In this document: piece after piece, positions 1 to 6,087 of the stretch
How positions within the stretch are numbered: position 1 is the first letter of the stretch
How the letters are laid out: each line of letters begins with the position of its first letter
Assembly (NCBI GenBank): GCA_011042035.1
Contig: DQZA01000069.1
Span: 1 to 6,985, forward strand
DNA length: 6,985 nucleotides
From: Desulfobacteraceae bacterium
Lineage (GTDB): Bacteria; Desulfobacterota; DSM-4660; Desulfatiglandales; Desulfatiglandaceae
Reading direction: 5' to 3'
Notes under the pieces: model-generated
Database searches by the model: none
What the model was told of the DNA's origin: nothing
What the model saw: the letters and a program-made list of their open reading frames with translations, nothing else
Position numbers and translations under genes: made by a program

Positions 1-11
1 GTGCTCTTCAT
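1..11 (-). CDS. Possible start of a gene downstream of trpS, cut by the window edge
   Basis: An ATG on the minus strand at 11-9 overlaps the TGA stop of trpS (10-8) in the ATGA arrangement typical of translationally coupled genes. Only the codons for Met-Lys-Ser remain before the window ends, so the product cannot be identified from sequence. In Geobacter-like relatives trpS is, from memory, commonly followed by the chromosome segregation genes scpA and scpB, so scpA is a reasonable guess, but that is context only. The overlap could also be chance. Confidence 0.3.
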
Positions 12-994
12 GGTAGCTTTACGGCAGCCCTGACTTCTTTCATGGTTTCGCTGGCGACATCACGGGCCTTTTGGCACCCCTCACGCATGATTTCTTTGAC
101 CTTTGAGATATCCGCTTCCAGTTCCCTGCGTTTTTCCCTGATAGGAGCTAAACCTTTCTTTAAGGCTTCGGCCATCATTTTCTTACACTCAACACAGCCA
201 ATCTCGGCCTTTCGACATGCTCCATCTATTTCATTTACCGTTTGTTCGTCAGAGTATATCTCATGAAAAGAAAAAACATTGCAGATCCCAGGATCTCCAG
301 GGTCCTTTCTTCTTTTCCTCTGGGGGTCTGTTATCATCTGGCTTACCTTTCGTTCAATTTCCTCGTCTGTATCCGTTAAAAAGATGGCATTACCATAACT
401 TTTGCTCATCTTCCTTCTATCGATTCCCAAGACCTTTGACGTAGGGGTGAGGAGTACATCCGGTACTGGAAAGACATCTGTATACAAATGATTAAAGCGC
501 CTGGCTATCTCCCTCGTGAGTTCCACATGAGGGGCTTGGTCCTCTCCTACAGGCACTCCATGGGCCTTATACATCAAAATATCCGCTGCCTGAAGAACAG
601 GGTAGCCCAAAAAACCATAGGTATAAATATCTCGCTGGGTTAGTTCCCTGAGTTGTTCCTTGTAAGTCGGATTACGTTCCAGCCAGGGCAGGGGAGTTAT
701 CATGGAAAATATAAGATGCAGTTCAGCGTGCTCCTTTATCTCCGATTGGATAAAAAATGTACATACATCGGGGTCCAGCCCCACGGATATCCAATCCATG
801 ATGATCTCGTACGTAGTCTCCTTAATTATAGTGGGGTTTGCGTATTCACTTGTGAGGGCGTGCCAGTCCGCTATGAAATAGTAGCACTCATATTCATGCT
901 GCAGATTTTTCCAGTTTAACAATGCACCATGCACATGGCCTAAATGCATTTTGCCGGTGGGTCTCATGCCGCTCACAATTCGCTTCTTCGACAT
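8..994 (-). CDS. trpS: Tryptophanyl-tRNA synthetase, iron-sulfur cluster type
   Basis: Class I aminoacyl-tRNA synthetase that activates tryptophan with ATP and charges tRNA-Trp in the cytosol. It has 328 residues, a usual length for bacterial TrpRS. The HIGH-type motif is PTGKMHLGH at residues 12-20, the GEDQ..H segment of the active site lies at 150-156, and the KMSKS loop is an exact KMSKS at 195-199. Four cysteines at 238, 260, 267 and 270 (spacing x21, x6, x2) match, within one residue, the pattern that binds a [4Fe-4S] cluster in Thermotoga maritima TrpRS, so a cluster near the anticodon-binding region is inferred. The ATG at 994 is preceded by a strong AAAGGAG at 1004-1010 with a 9-nt spacer. 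It lies 71 bp behind the nucleotidyltransferase gene on the same strand, with no terminator seen between them, so cotranscription is likely. Confidence 0.96.
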   Translation of the reverse strand: MSKKRIVSGMRPTGKMHLGHVHGALLNWKNLQHEYECYYFIADWHALTSEYANPTIIKETTYEIIMDWISVGLDPDVCTFFIQSEIKEHAELHLIFSMITPLPWLERNPTYKEQLRELTQRDIYTYGFLGYPVLQAADILMYKAHGVPVGEDQAPHVELTREIARRFNHLYTDVFPVPDVLLTPTSKVLGIDRRKMSKSYGNAIFLTDTDEEIERKVSQMITDPQRKRRKDPGDPGICNVFSFHEIYSDEQTVNEIDGACRKAEIGCVECKKMMAEALKKGLAPIREKRRELEADISKVKEIMREGCQKARDVASETMKEVRAAVKLP

Positions 995-1065
995 CTCATA
1001 AGTCTCCTTTCTTACAATTTTCCTGAGTCACTCATTCGGCCTTCTGCGCTCCGAGATTTTCCGGT

Positions 1066-3747
1066 TCAGTGCTCTGAAGAAGTCCTCTGGTCGCTCTGAA
1101 ATCTATCTTCGTATCGTTCCCTCACTAATGCCAGCTCATCTTCTTTTGACTGAATTTCCTGGTTCAGCCTACCTTGAAGTATTTCTTCGAATATTTCCTT
1201 GAAAATGGGCCCCGGTTTCATTCCTAGCTCAATAAGTTCCTTTCCCGAGAGCTCAACCTCCGTACCTTTCAGCTTTGTAAAATACAAGGAAATTAGCCTT
1301 CGGGTCTTATCACTAGAGGTCCTAGCCATCAAATAAAGAAGGATCTCTGTATCATATGAACTCAGTAATGTATATAGTTCATAATTATCCCCTGAAAATG
1401 CATGAAGTGCATGCATGAGATTAGATGATTTTTCGCGCTGAGATATCATAGCCTTGCTCTTGGTGTCCACTATTCCCATAAATTCCATTAGCTGGGCGAA
1501 CTCCTTAGCTTCGAGTGACGCAGTGAGTCCATACCAGTAAACTTGCCATGGTTCGAAGTCTTCCTCGAGATAAAGAAGTTTGTACCATGCTATTACACTT
1601 TTAATTTCTTCAAGGAGCTTTCTTAATTTTTCTGTGTAAGCTATCTCTGGGCTAATGTATTGCAATAAGTTAAATTCATTCATGCGCTCGATGGCCTTAA
1701 TAGGGTCAGATTCGCTTAGAATTAGCTTTAGTTCTGTAAAGAGCCTGTGACCAGAAATCTCCTTCAGCGCGTCAATCTTGACCGCATTCTTTATAAGAGC
1801 GAGGGTCAACTTGCCTATTTTAAACCCAAATCTTTGTTCGAACCGTATGGCCCTGAACACTCGTGTAGGGTCCTCCACAAAGGAAAGGTTGTGCAGCACC
1901 CTTATAACCTTTTCCTTTATGTCCCGCTGACCACCAAAATAGTCTATGAGGGTACCGTAATCCCTTTTGTTCAGCTTTATGGCTAGTGTGTTGATGGTAA
2001 AGTCTCTTCTGTAAAGATCCATTCTGAGTGAACTGGTCTGAACAATGGGGGGAGAACCCGGCGATTCGTAATATTCCATGCGGGCGGTGGCAACATCTAC
2101 TTTGAAGCCATCGGGGAAAATCAAAACCCCTGTGCCGAATTTTTTATGGCTACGCACCCTGGCCTCGTAGTGCTTGGCATACTCGTGGGCAAACTCTATC
2201 CCATCACCCTCGATTACTATATCCACATCAAAATTTTCTCTGTGTAGCAACACGTCCCGGACAAGTCCCCCCACGAGATATGCGCTGTAACCCAACATGT
2301 CGGCTACATGACCAAGGCTTTTCAACCGCTCAATAATCTTGCGAGGAAGACGCTCCTTCAGAATATTGGCCATGTTTTTTGTCCTGACCGACTGTCCGCC
2401 TAATTTGTCTTCTATAAGGAGATCTGGAACAACCGGCTCTCCCACCAAAATATTGAGGAGATCCGTCCTGGTAATGACACCTAAGACCTTTCCCTTATCC
2501 ACAACAGGTAATACCCTGAGTTTGTTTCTGATGATCAAATCCTTAACTTCCTTTAAAGGGGTGTCAGGGCCAACCGTGGAATATTCGATATTCATGTAGT
2601 CGCTCACCTTGAGCTGTTCCAAACCGAAAAATACCGCCTTTTCAACCACTTGCCTGGTTATATATCCCTTCAGCTCTTCGTTATCAATAACAAGCAGCAC
2701 ATTTATGTTATAACGGGTCATCAGGTTGGCAGCCCTCTTTACGGTGGCATCTGGAGGGACAAAAATAACCGGTGAGGACATCATGTCCTTGGCCTTGCTT
2801 GTTGGTCGAATTCTGTTCCTTAGCAATGCATTCAGGGAGCGCTCCACCTGAGCTAGTGTCTTACTTTTTATGGTAGCTGAGGCTGCCTGCGGATGGCCTC
2901 CGCCACCAAGGGCGGCTGCTATGTCCCCAACATTTACTTCGGGAATTCGACTCCTCGCCACCAGATATACCCGATCCTCCATCTGTGCTAGAGCGAAAAC
3001 CACATCGAGGTTTTCCATTTCCATGAGTTTATGAACTAGCACAGCAAAATCACCGACGTATTCGTCTCGTACCACTTTTGTTATGACAACTTCCACGCCA
3101 TTGATAGTTTTCTTGGATGCCGATCGCGTAAGGTCATTGAGTAGCCATAGCTGTTCAGCCGTTAGCTCCCTAGTCAGCATATCAGCAATGATATTATGGT
3201 TGGCCCCACGGCTGCTTAACCACGCTGCGGCTTCGTAGTCCTCGGGAGTCGTGGAAGAAAAGGTAAAAGAACCTGTATCTTCATGTATTCCAAGGCACAT
3301 CAAGGTGGCTTCGTCAGGTGTCAGATCTATTTTTCTCTCTTTGATTATGTGTGTCAAAATTGTTGTGGCAGCTCCACATTGCCTGATGACTTCCAGGTCT
3401 CCTTTGATGTCGTCATCAGAGTGGGGATGATGGTCGTAAATATGGATTTCAATGCCCTTTTTCCCCACTAGGTCACCAAATTTCCCTATTCTGGATTTTT
3501 GTCTGGTATCAACCAGAATAAGCTTTTTGATTCTGTCCAGCTTGACGTGCTTGAGTTTGAGGAAATCGAAGAGATAGGAAGCAGAGTGCAAGAAAAAATT
3601 GCGCAGATTTTTCTCTTGGGCGCCCGGAAATACCATTGCTGCCTTGGGGTAAAGTTTGCGGGCAGCTATCATGGAAGCTAAGGCGTCGAAATCGGCATTT
3701 ATGTGAGTGGTTATAACCTCTTCTGGATGTTGACTTGTATTTATCAT
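1066..3747 (-). CDS. DHH phosphoesterase / CBS pair / tRNA nucleotidyltransferase (CCA- or A-adding) fusion
   Basis: A three-part protein of 893 residues (numbered from the ATG at 3747). Residues about 10-310 are a DHH/DHHA1 phosphoesterase with all motifs present: HINAD.D with H15, D19 and D21; DTR at 80-82; DHH at 105-107; EDTG around D157; and GGGGH at 281-285. Residues about 321-436 are two CBS repeats, which usually bind adenine nucleotides. Residues about 470 to the end are a class II nucleotidyltransferase head and RNA-binding region, with GG at 493-494, DVD at 507-509, RRDF at 580-583, EDPTRVFRAIRF at 625-636 and HRLFTE at 667-672. The architecture is that of the Aquifex A-adding enzyme and Geobacter relatives, so it probably adds CCA, CC or A to tRNA 3' ends. 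Which nucleotides cannot be read from sequence, and poly(A) polymerase activity is an alternative. An in-frame TTG at 3759 is another possible start (897 residues). The ATG is preferred because little sequence is needed before the DHH motif and AAAGG lies 4 nt upstream. Confidence 0.93.
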   Translation of the reverse strand: MINTSQHPEEVITTHINADFDALASMIAARKLYPKAAMVFPGAQEKNLRNFFLHSASYLFDFLKLKHVKLDRIKKLILVDTRQKSRIGKFGDLVGKKGIEIHIYDHHPHSDDDIKGDLEVIRQCGAATTILTHIIKERKIDLTPDEATLMCLGIHEDTGSFTFSSTTPEDYEAAAWLSSRGANHNIIADMLTRELTAEQLWLLNDLTRSASKKTINGVEVVITKVVRDEYVGDFAVLVHKLMEMENLDVVFALAQMEDRVYLVARSRIPEVNVGDIAAALGGGGHPQAASATIKSKTLAQVERSLNALLRNRIRPTSKAKDMMSSPVIFVPPDATVKRAANLMTRYNINVLLVIDNEELKGYITRQVVEKAVFFGLEQLKVSDYMNIEYSTVGPDTPLKEVKDLIIRNKLRVLPVVDKGKVLGVITRTDLLNILVGEPVVPDLLIEDKLGGQSVRTKNMANILKERLPRKIIERLKSLGHVADMLGYSAYLVGGLVRDVLLHRENFDVDIVIEGDGIEFAHEYAKHYEARVRSHKKFGTGVLIFPDGFKVDVATARMEYYESPGSPPIVQTSSLRMDLYRRDFTINTLAIKLNKRDYGTLIDYFGGQRDIKEKVIRVLHNLSFVEDPTRVFRAIRFEQRFGFKIGKLTLALIKNAVKIDALKEISGHRLFTELKLILSESDPIKAIERMNEFNLLQYISPEIAYTEKLRKLLEEIKSVIAWYKLLYLEEDFEPWQVYWYGLTASLEAKEFAQLMEFMGIVDTKSKAMISQREKSSNLMHALHAFSGDNYELYTLLSSYDTEILLYLMARTSSDKTRRLISLYFTKLKGTEVELSGKELIELGMKPGPIFKEIFEEILQGRLNQEIQSKEDELALVRERYEDRFQSDQRTSSEH

Positions 3748-3759
3748 TGTGCCTTTCAA

Positions 3760-3767
3760 TCACCTCT
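3760..3767 (-). promoter_or_regulatory. Shine-Dalgarno-like site before the nucleotidyltransferase gene
   Basis: The minus strand reads AGAGGTGA directly abutting a TTG codon at 3759. It complements the 16S rRNA 3' end well but is closer than usual to the TTG and further than usual (12 nt from its end) from the ATG at 3747. A second, shorter AAAGG lies 4 nt before the ATG. The start choice is therefore uncertain by four codons. Confidence 0.45.
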
Positions 3768-3878
3768 GACATTTTTCTAAGATCTTAACATAGGAGGGGC
3801 GCCTCATTCTAGTATTAACCAAGCGGGGCACTTGACCCTAACAAATTTGGGGACTCGCCCGTCGTCTTTTAGCGGAAT

Positions 3879-3901
3879 GGAATACTGGGTACTGGGATAT
3901 T
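3879..3901 (+). repeat. Degenerate short tandem repeat
   Basis: Three consecutive units read GGAATACT, GGGTACT and GGGATATT. Within them the heptamer TACTGGG is repeated exactly at 3883-3889 and 3890-3896. It is intergenic and short. It may be a remnant of a minisatellite-like intergenic array, or chance. Confidence 0.45.
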
Positions 3902-3954
3902 GAAGTGTTTGGAGAAGGCCATGGCGAGAAGTGATCCGGGAGGCAGGGTAATAA

Positions 3955-3981
3955 GGAAAAGCGTGGGAGATTGCCCCGCGC
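3955..3981 (-). terminator. Candidate rho-independent terminator after dksA
   Basis: On the minus strand the RNA can fold as GCG-C-GGG, loop GCAAUCU, CCC-A-CGC, followed by UUUUCC. The stem is six G-C pairs with one C-A mismatch in the middle, and the U tract is short. It lies about 40 bases past the dksA stop, the right place to end the rpoZ-dnaJ-dksA transcript. The mismatch and weak U tract make efficiency doubtful. Confidence 0.35.
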
Positions 3982-4023
3982 CAGCCGAAATGAGTCTAAT
4001 TAAGGATAAGCCGGGGGGTTGAT

Positions 4024-4389
4024 TTAAATGCCCCTTAGCTTTTCGTCAGTTTCCTGTTTTTTCTTGCATTCTATGCAAAGGGTGGTAACAGGGCGGGCCT
4101 TGAGACGCTCCTCTGAAATTTCCTCTCCACATGCCTCACAGATGCCAAAAGTGCCGTTATCTAATCGCTCTAACGCCTCTTTTATTTTTATGATAAGCTT
4201 CCTCTCCCTGTCCCTGATTCGAAGCAAGAAATTTCTATCTGACTCAAGGGCAGCTCTGTCTGTGGGGTCAGGAAAGTTATCTGCCTGATCAGTCATCCCA
4301 CTCACTGTCTTGCTGGCCTCTTCCAGTAACCTCTCGAGGCGTTCATTCAAAAGCTTGCGGAAATACTCTTTTTTTTTCTTGGTAAGCAT
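4024..4389 (-). CDS. dksA: DksA/TraR-family RNA polymerase-binding regulator
   Basis: A small cytosolic regulator that in E. coli inserts a coiled coil into the RNA polymerase secondary channel and, with (p)ppGpp, shifts transcription away from rRNA and toward stress and amino-acid genes. The 121-residue protein has a charged N-terminal helix, a DPTDRA sequence at 41-46 that supplies the DxxDxA coiled-coil tip, a long basic/acidic helix (about 50-78), and a four-cysteine zinc finger with C84, C87, C105 and C108. It is shorter than E. coli DksA (151 residues) because the N-terminus is reduced, as in many deltaproteobacterial forms. All functional signature residues are present, so activity is expected. 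It follows dnaJ by 80 bp on the same strand. Codons 4-7 include an A9 run. A divergent TraR-like paralogue is the only real alternative. Confidence 0.93.
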   Translation of the reverse strand: MLTKKKKEYFRKLLNERLERLLEEASKTVSGMTDQADNFPDPTDRAALESDRNFLLRIRDRERKLIIKIKEALERLDNGTFGICEACGEEISEERLKARPVTTLCIECKKKQETDEKLRGI

Positions 4390-4404
4390 AGCGCGTAAGG
4401 GTTA

Positions 4405-4410
4405 CTCCTT
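4405..4410 (-). promoter_or_regulatory. dksA ribosome binding site with unusually long spacing
   Basis: AAGGAG on the minus strand is the only good Shine-Dalgarno match before the dksA ATG (4389), yet it sits 15 nt away, longer than the usual 5-9. There is no nearer site, and no in-frame ATG, GTG or TTG lies between it and the ATG: the frame runs back through GCT, CGC, TTA and CCC to a TAA. Confidence 0.5.
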
Positions 4411-4436
4411 TGTAATCTCTAAAATTAAAAATATAT

Positions 4437-4465
4437 TTTTTACCATCAATTTTTCGGAATGTAAA
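4437..4465 (-). promoter_or_regulatory. Weak internal promoter candidate before dksA
   Basis: The minus strand has TTTACA (4465-4460), a 17-bp spacer and TAAAAA (4442-4437), in the very AT-rich dnaJ-dksA gap. The -35 box is good and the -10 box matches the consensus at four of six positions. AT-richness alone makes such matches likely, so separate dksA transcription is only a possibility. Confidence 0.3.
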
Positions 4466-4469
4466 TAAA

Positions 4470-5585
4470 TTATCTTTGTATTTTTTTCCAGAAATCCTTA
4501 ACCTTGCTTTTAGCTTGAGAGATATTCAAGTCTTCAGTCTTAGCAAAGATCTCCAATAATTCCCTTTGTTTGGGAGTCAATCTACGGGGGATTTTAACCT
4601 GAAGTTTCACATACAGATCACCCCTTCTACGCCCCGTTGTGCTAAGCATTCCCTTGCCGGAGAGCTTCAAAATTTCATTAGGCTGTGAGCCTGGCGGTAT
4701 TTGTAGCTCGATACCTTCATCATCACCTAAACTGGGAATAACAATAGTGTCTCCAAGGGCCGCCTGAACAAAAGAAATGGGGATTTCGCAAATTAGGTCG
4801 TCCCCTTCACGTTTGAAAAAAGGGTGTTCCTCCACATGGATCACCACATAGAGATCACCGGGAGGCCCCCCATACTCTCCTGGTTCGCCCTCGCCCCTCA
4901 ATCGAAGTTGGGAACCCGTATCAACACCAGGGGGGATTCTAACATTGATTCTCCGCTCTATCCGTGTCTTTCCATGGCCCCTGCACTTCTGACACGGATT
5001 CTTAATAATCTGCCCTTGTCCTCTGCATGTAGGGCATGTGGAGCTAATTTGAAAAAACCCCTGGGACCGGATAACCTGCCCTCTGCCTTGACAGGTGGGA
5101 CAGGTCTCAGGCTGACTTCCCGGACTGAGCCCCGTGCCATTGCAGGATTCGCAAAGATCCAGCCTCTGGAATACGATCTCCTCTTCCTTGCCGAAAAAGG
5201 CCTCTTCCAGGGTTATCTTGAGGTCATACCTAAGGCTGTTTCCCTGTCTCGCCCTTGTATGGCGTCCTCTGCCGGTACTGAACCCAAAAAACTCCTCGAA
5301 TATATCGCCAAAACTCGAGAAAATATCTTCAAAGCCGCTAAATCCTGTGAAGCCACGGCCCTCAAGCCCCTCATGCCCGAATCGGTCGTATATTTGTCTC
5401 TTTTCAGGGTCTCTTAAGACTTCGTATGCCTCGGCGGCCTCTTTGAACCTTTCCTCTGCTTCCTTGTCACCGGGGTTGCGGTCCGGGTGGTACTTGAGTG
5501 CTAATTTCCTATAGGCCCTCTTGATCTCGTCCTCAGTAGCGTTCCGCGAGACACCCAGTACCTCGTAATAATCTCTCTTGTACAT
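4470..5585 (-). CDS. dnaJ: Chaperone protein DnaJ (Hsp40)
   Basis: Cytosolic co-chaperone that delivers unfolded substrates to DnaK and stimulates its ATPase. All the parts of a type I DnaJ are visible in 371 residues, the normal length: a J-domain (about 4-70) with HPD at 33-35, a Gly/Phe-rich linker (about 73-104), four CxxCxGxG zinc repeats starting at 145, 162, 184 and 198, and the C-terminal substrate-binding and dimerisation region (about 212-350). The start at 5585 gives the conserved opening of the J-domain directly. The only upstream Shine-Dalgarno match is a weak AGG at 5595-5597. It lies 32 bp behind rpoZ on the same strand with no terminator between, so the two are probably cotranscribed. 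dnaK and grpE are not in the window, and I saw no CIRCE inverted repeat upstream, so heat-shock control by HrcA is not supported here. Confidence 0.97.
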   Translation of the reverse strand: MYKRDYYEVLGVSRNATEDEIKRAYRKLALKYHPDRNPGDKEAEERFKEAAEAYEVLRDPEKRQIYDRFGHEGLEGRGFTGFSGFEDIFSSFGDIFEEFFGFSTGRGRHTRARQGNSLRYDLKITLEEAFFGKEEEIVFQRLDLCESCNGTGLSPGSQPETCPTCQGRGQVIRSQGFFQISSTCPTCRGQGQIIKNPCQKCRGHGKTRIERRINVRIPPGVDTGSQLRLRGEGEPGEYGGPPGDLYVVIHVEEHPFFKREGDDLICEIPISFVQAALGDTIVIPSLGDDEGIELQIPPGSQPNEILKLSGKGMLSTTGRRRGDLYVKLQVKIPRRLTPKQRELLEIFAKTEDLNISQAKSKVKDFWKKIQR

Positions 5586-5617
5586 GGCTATATACCTGTT
5601 GAGCTCTGTTTTTTTGG

Positions 5618-5899
5618 CTATTCTGCCTCTTGTTTTTCAGAGATTTCCCCAGGCTCGGGCAAGGACTCCGGTTCAATATCCGCCTCGCCTTGTCTTAACT
5701 GCTCGAATTCATCCTTAGAGACAGGGTAGATTTTACCTGCCGCAATCTCCCTTAGAGCTATAACAACATCCTTATTCTTGGCCTGTACGAGGGGTTCCGC
5801 GCCTTTTCTGAGCTGTCTCACCCTCTTTGCTGCCAAGTGAATGAGAGCAAAGCGGTTTTCGACATTTTTCAAGCAGTCCTCAACAGTTATTCGTGCCAT
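5618..5899 (-). CDS. rpoZ: DNA-directed RNA polymerase omega subunit
   Basis: Small subunit that helps fold and hold the beta-prime subunit in RNA polymerase and, in E. coli, forms part of (p)ppGpp site 1. The 93-residue protein begins MARITVEDCL and has the family core NRFALIHLAAKRVRQL at about 15-30, a KNKDVVIALREIAAGKI segment at about 41-57, and an acidic Pro/Glu-rich tail with no expected fold. The N-terminal Met-Ala-Arg, which in E. coli lies at the (p)ppGpp site, is kept. The start at 5899 is chosen because AGGAG lies 6 nt upstream (5906-5910) and the family begins there. An in-frame GTG at 5971 would add 24 residues unlike omega. It is the first gene after a good promoter at 6008-6036. 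Confidence 0.95.
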   Translation of the reverse strand: MARITVEDCLKNVENRFALIHLAAKRVRQLRKGAEPLVQAKNKDVVIALREIAAGKIYPVSKDEFEQLRQGEADIEPESLPEPGEISEKQEAE

Positions 5900-5930
5900 G
5901 GCCTTCTCCTGTGTAATAAGGTAATTTAAT

Positions 5931-5947
5931 GCACCCCAAATGGGGCT
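5931..5947 (-). other. Small hairpin in the rpoZ leader
   Basis: In the minus-strand leader, GCCCC and GGGGU can pair around a four-base AUUU loop (core CCCC at 5945-5942 with GGGG at 5937-5934), about 20 nt before the rpoZ Shine-Dalgarno site. There is no U tract, so it is not a terminator. It may stabilise the leader or mean nothing. Confidence 0.3.
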
Positions 5948-5984
5948 ACAACAAAATACTCGAGACAGCACCAGGGGTTCATTG

Positions 5985-6015
5985 TTGTGGATCTAAATAA
6001 ACTTTACTTTATAAC
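5985..6015 (+). promoter_or_regulatory. Weak promoter candidate for comM
   Basis: The plus strand has TTGTGG (5985-5990), a 19-bp spacer and TATAAC (6010-6015). The spacer is long, but TATAAC matches the -10 consensus at five of six positions. The -10 box overlaps the -10 of the opposite rpoZ promoter, so if both are used the two would compete. Confidence 0.3.
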
Positions 6016-6036
6016 ACTCTGTGTGGTAGATGTAAA
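6008..6036 (-). promoter_or_regulatory. Sigma70-type promoter for rpoZ-dnaJ
   Basis: The minus strand reads TTTACA (6036-6031), exactly 17 bp of spacer, then TATAAA (6013-6008), five of six matches to each consensus box. Transcription should begin near 6000, giving an rpoZ leader of about 100 nt. This is the best promoter match in the window and stands correctly in the divergent rpoZ/comM gap. Confidence 0.65.
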
Positions 6037-6082
6037 GCGGTTTCGCCGCCGACTTGTTCCAGGACAATTCCGAGTAGTTTTC

Positions 6083-6087
6083 GAGGA
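6083..6087 (+). promoter_or_regulatory. comM ribosome binding site
   Basis: GAGGA on the plus strand lies 5 nt before the ATG at 6093 and supports that start, from which the protein opens with the conserved N-terminal ComM sequence. Confidence 0.6.

Larger units (their letters stand above)
3748..4023. other. Non-coding gap between dksA and the nucleotidyltransferase gene
   Basis: This is the longest stretch without a recognised gene. It holds three degenerate 7-8 bp tandem units (3879-3901), a terminator-like hairpin for the minus strand (3955-3981), a perfect 10-bp palindrome TAAGATCTTA (3778-3787), the ribosome binding site of the next gene, and a plus-strand ORF of 33 codons (3921-4022) with its own GGAG site. 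A TAGAAT hexamer on the minus strand near 3805-3815 could be a -10 box, but no good -35 box lies 16-18 bp upstream. I see no tRNA or known structured RNA. The gap probably separates two transcription units. Confidence 0.6.

Noticed and set aside
3509..3772. Minus-strand open frame of 87 codons with an ATG at 3772
   Set aside because: It overlaps the start of the DHH domain in another frame, and the DHH motifs show which frame is coding; the protein has no recognisable feature.
3807..3870. Possible structured RNA from GGGC/GCCC and CCC/GGG pairings around CAAATTTG
   Set aside because: The helices are three to four pairs long with large internal loops and no U tract, too weak to call an RNA gene or terminator.
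4824..5417. Plus-strand open frame of 197 codons inside dnaJ
   Set aside because: It is fully antisense to the zinc-finger and Gly/Phe regions of a clearly real dnaJ and shows no recognisable domain; a GC-rich coding strand often leaves such mirror frames open.
5900..5971. N-terminal extension of rpoZ from a GTG at 5971
   Set aside because: The extra 24 residues do not resemble omega, while the ATG at 5899 has AGGAG 6 nt upstream and gives the standard MAR start.
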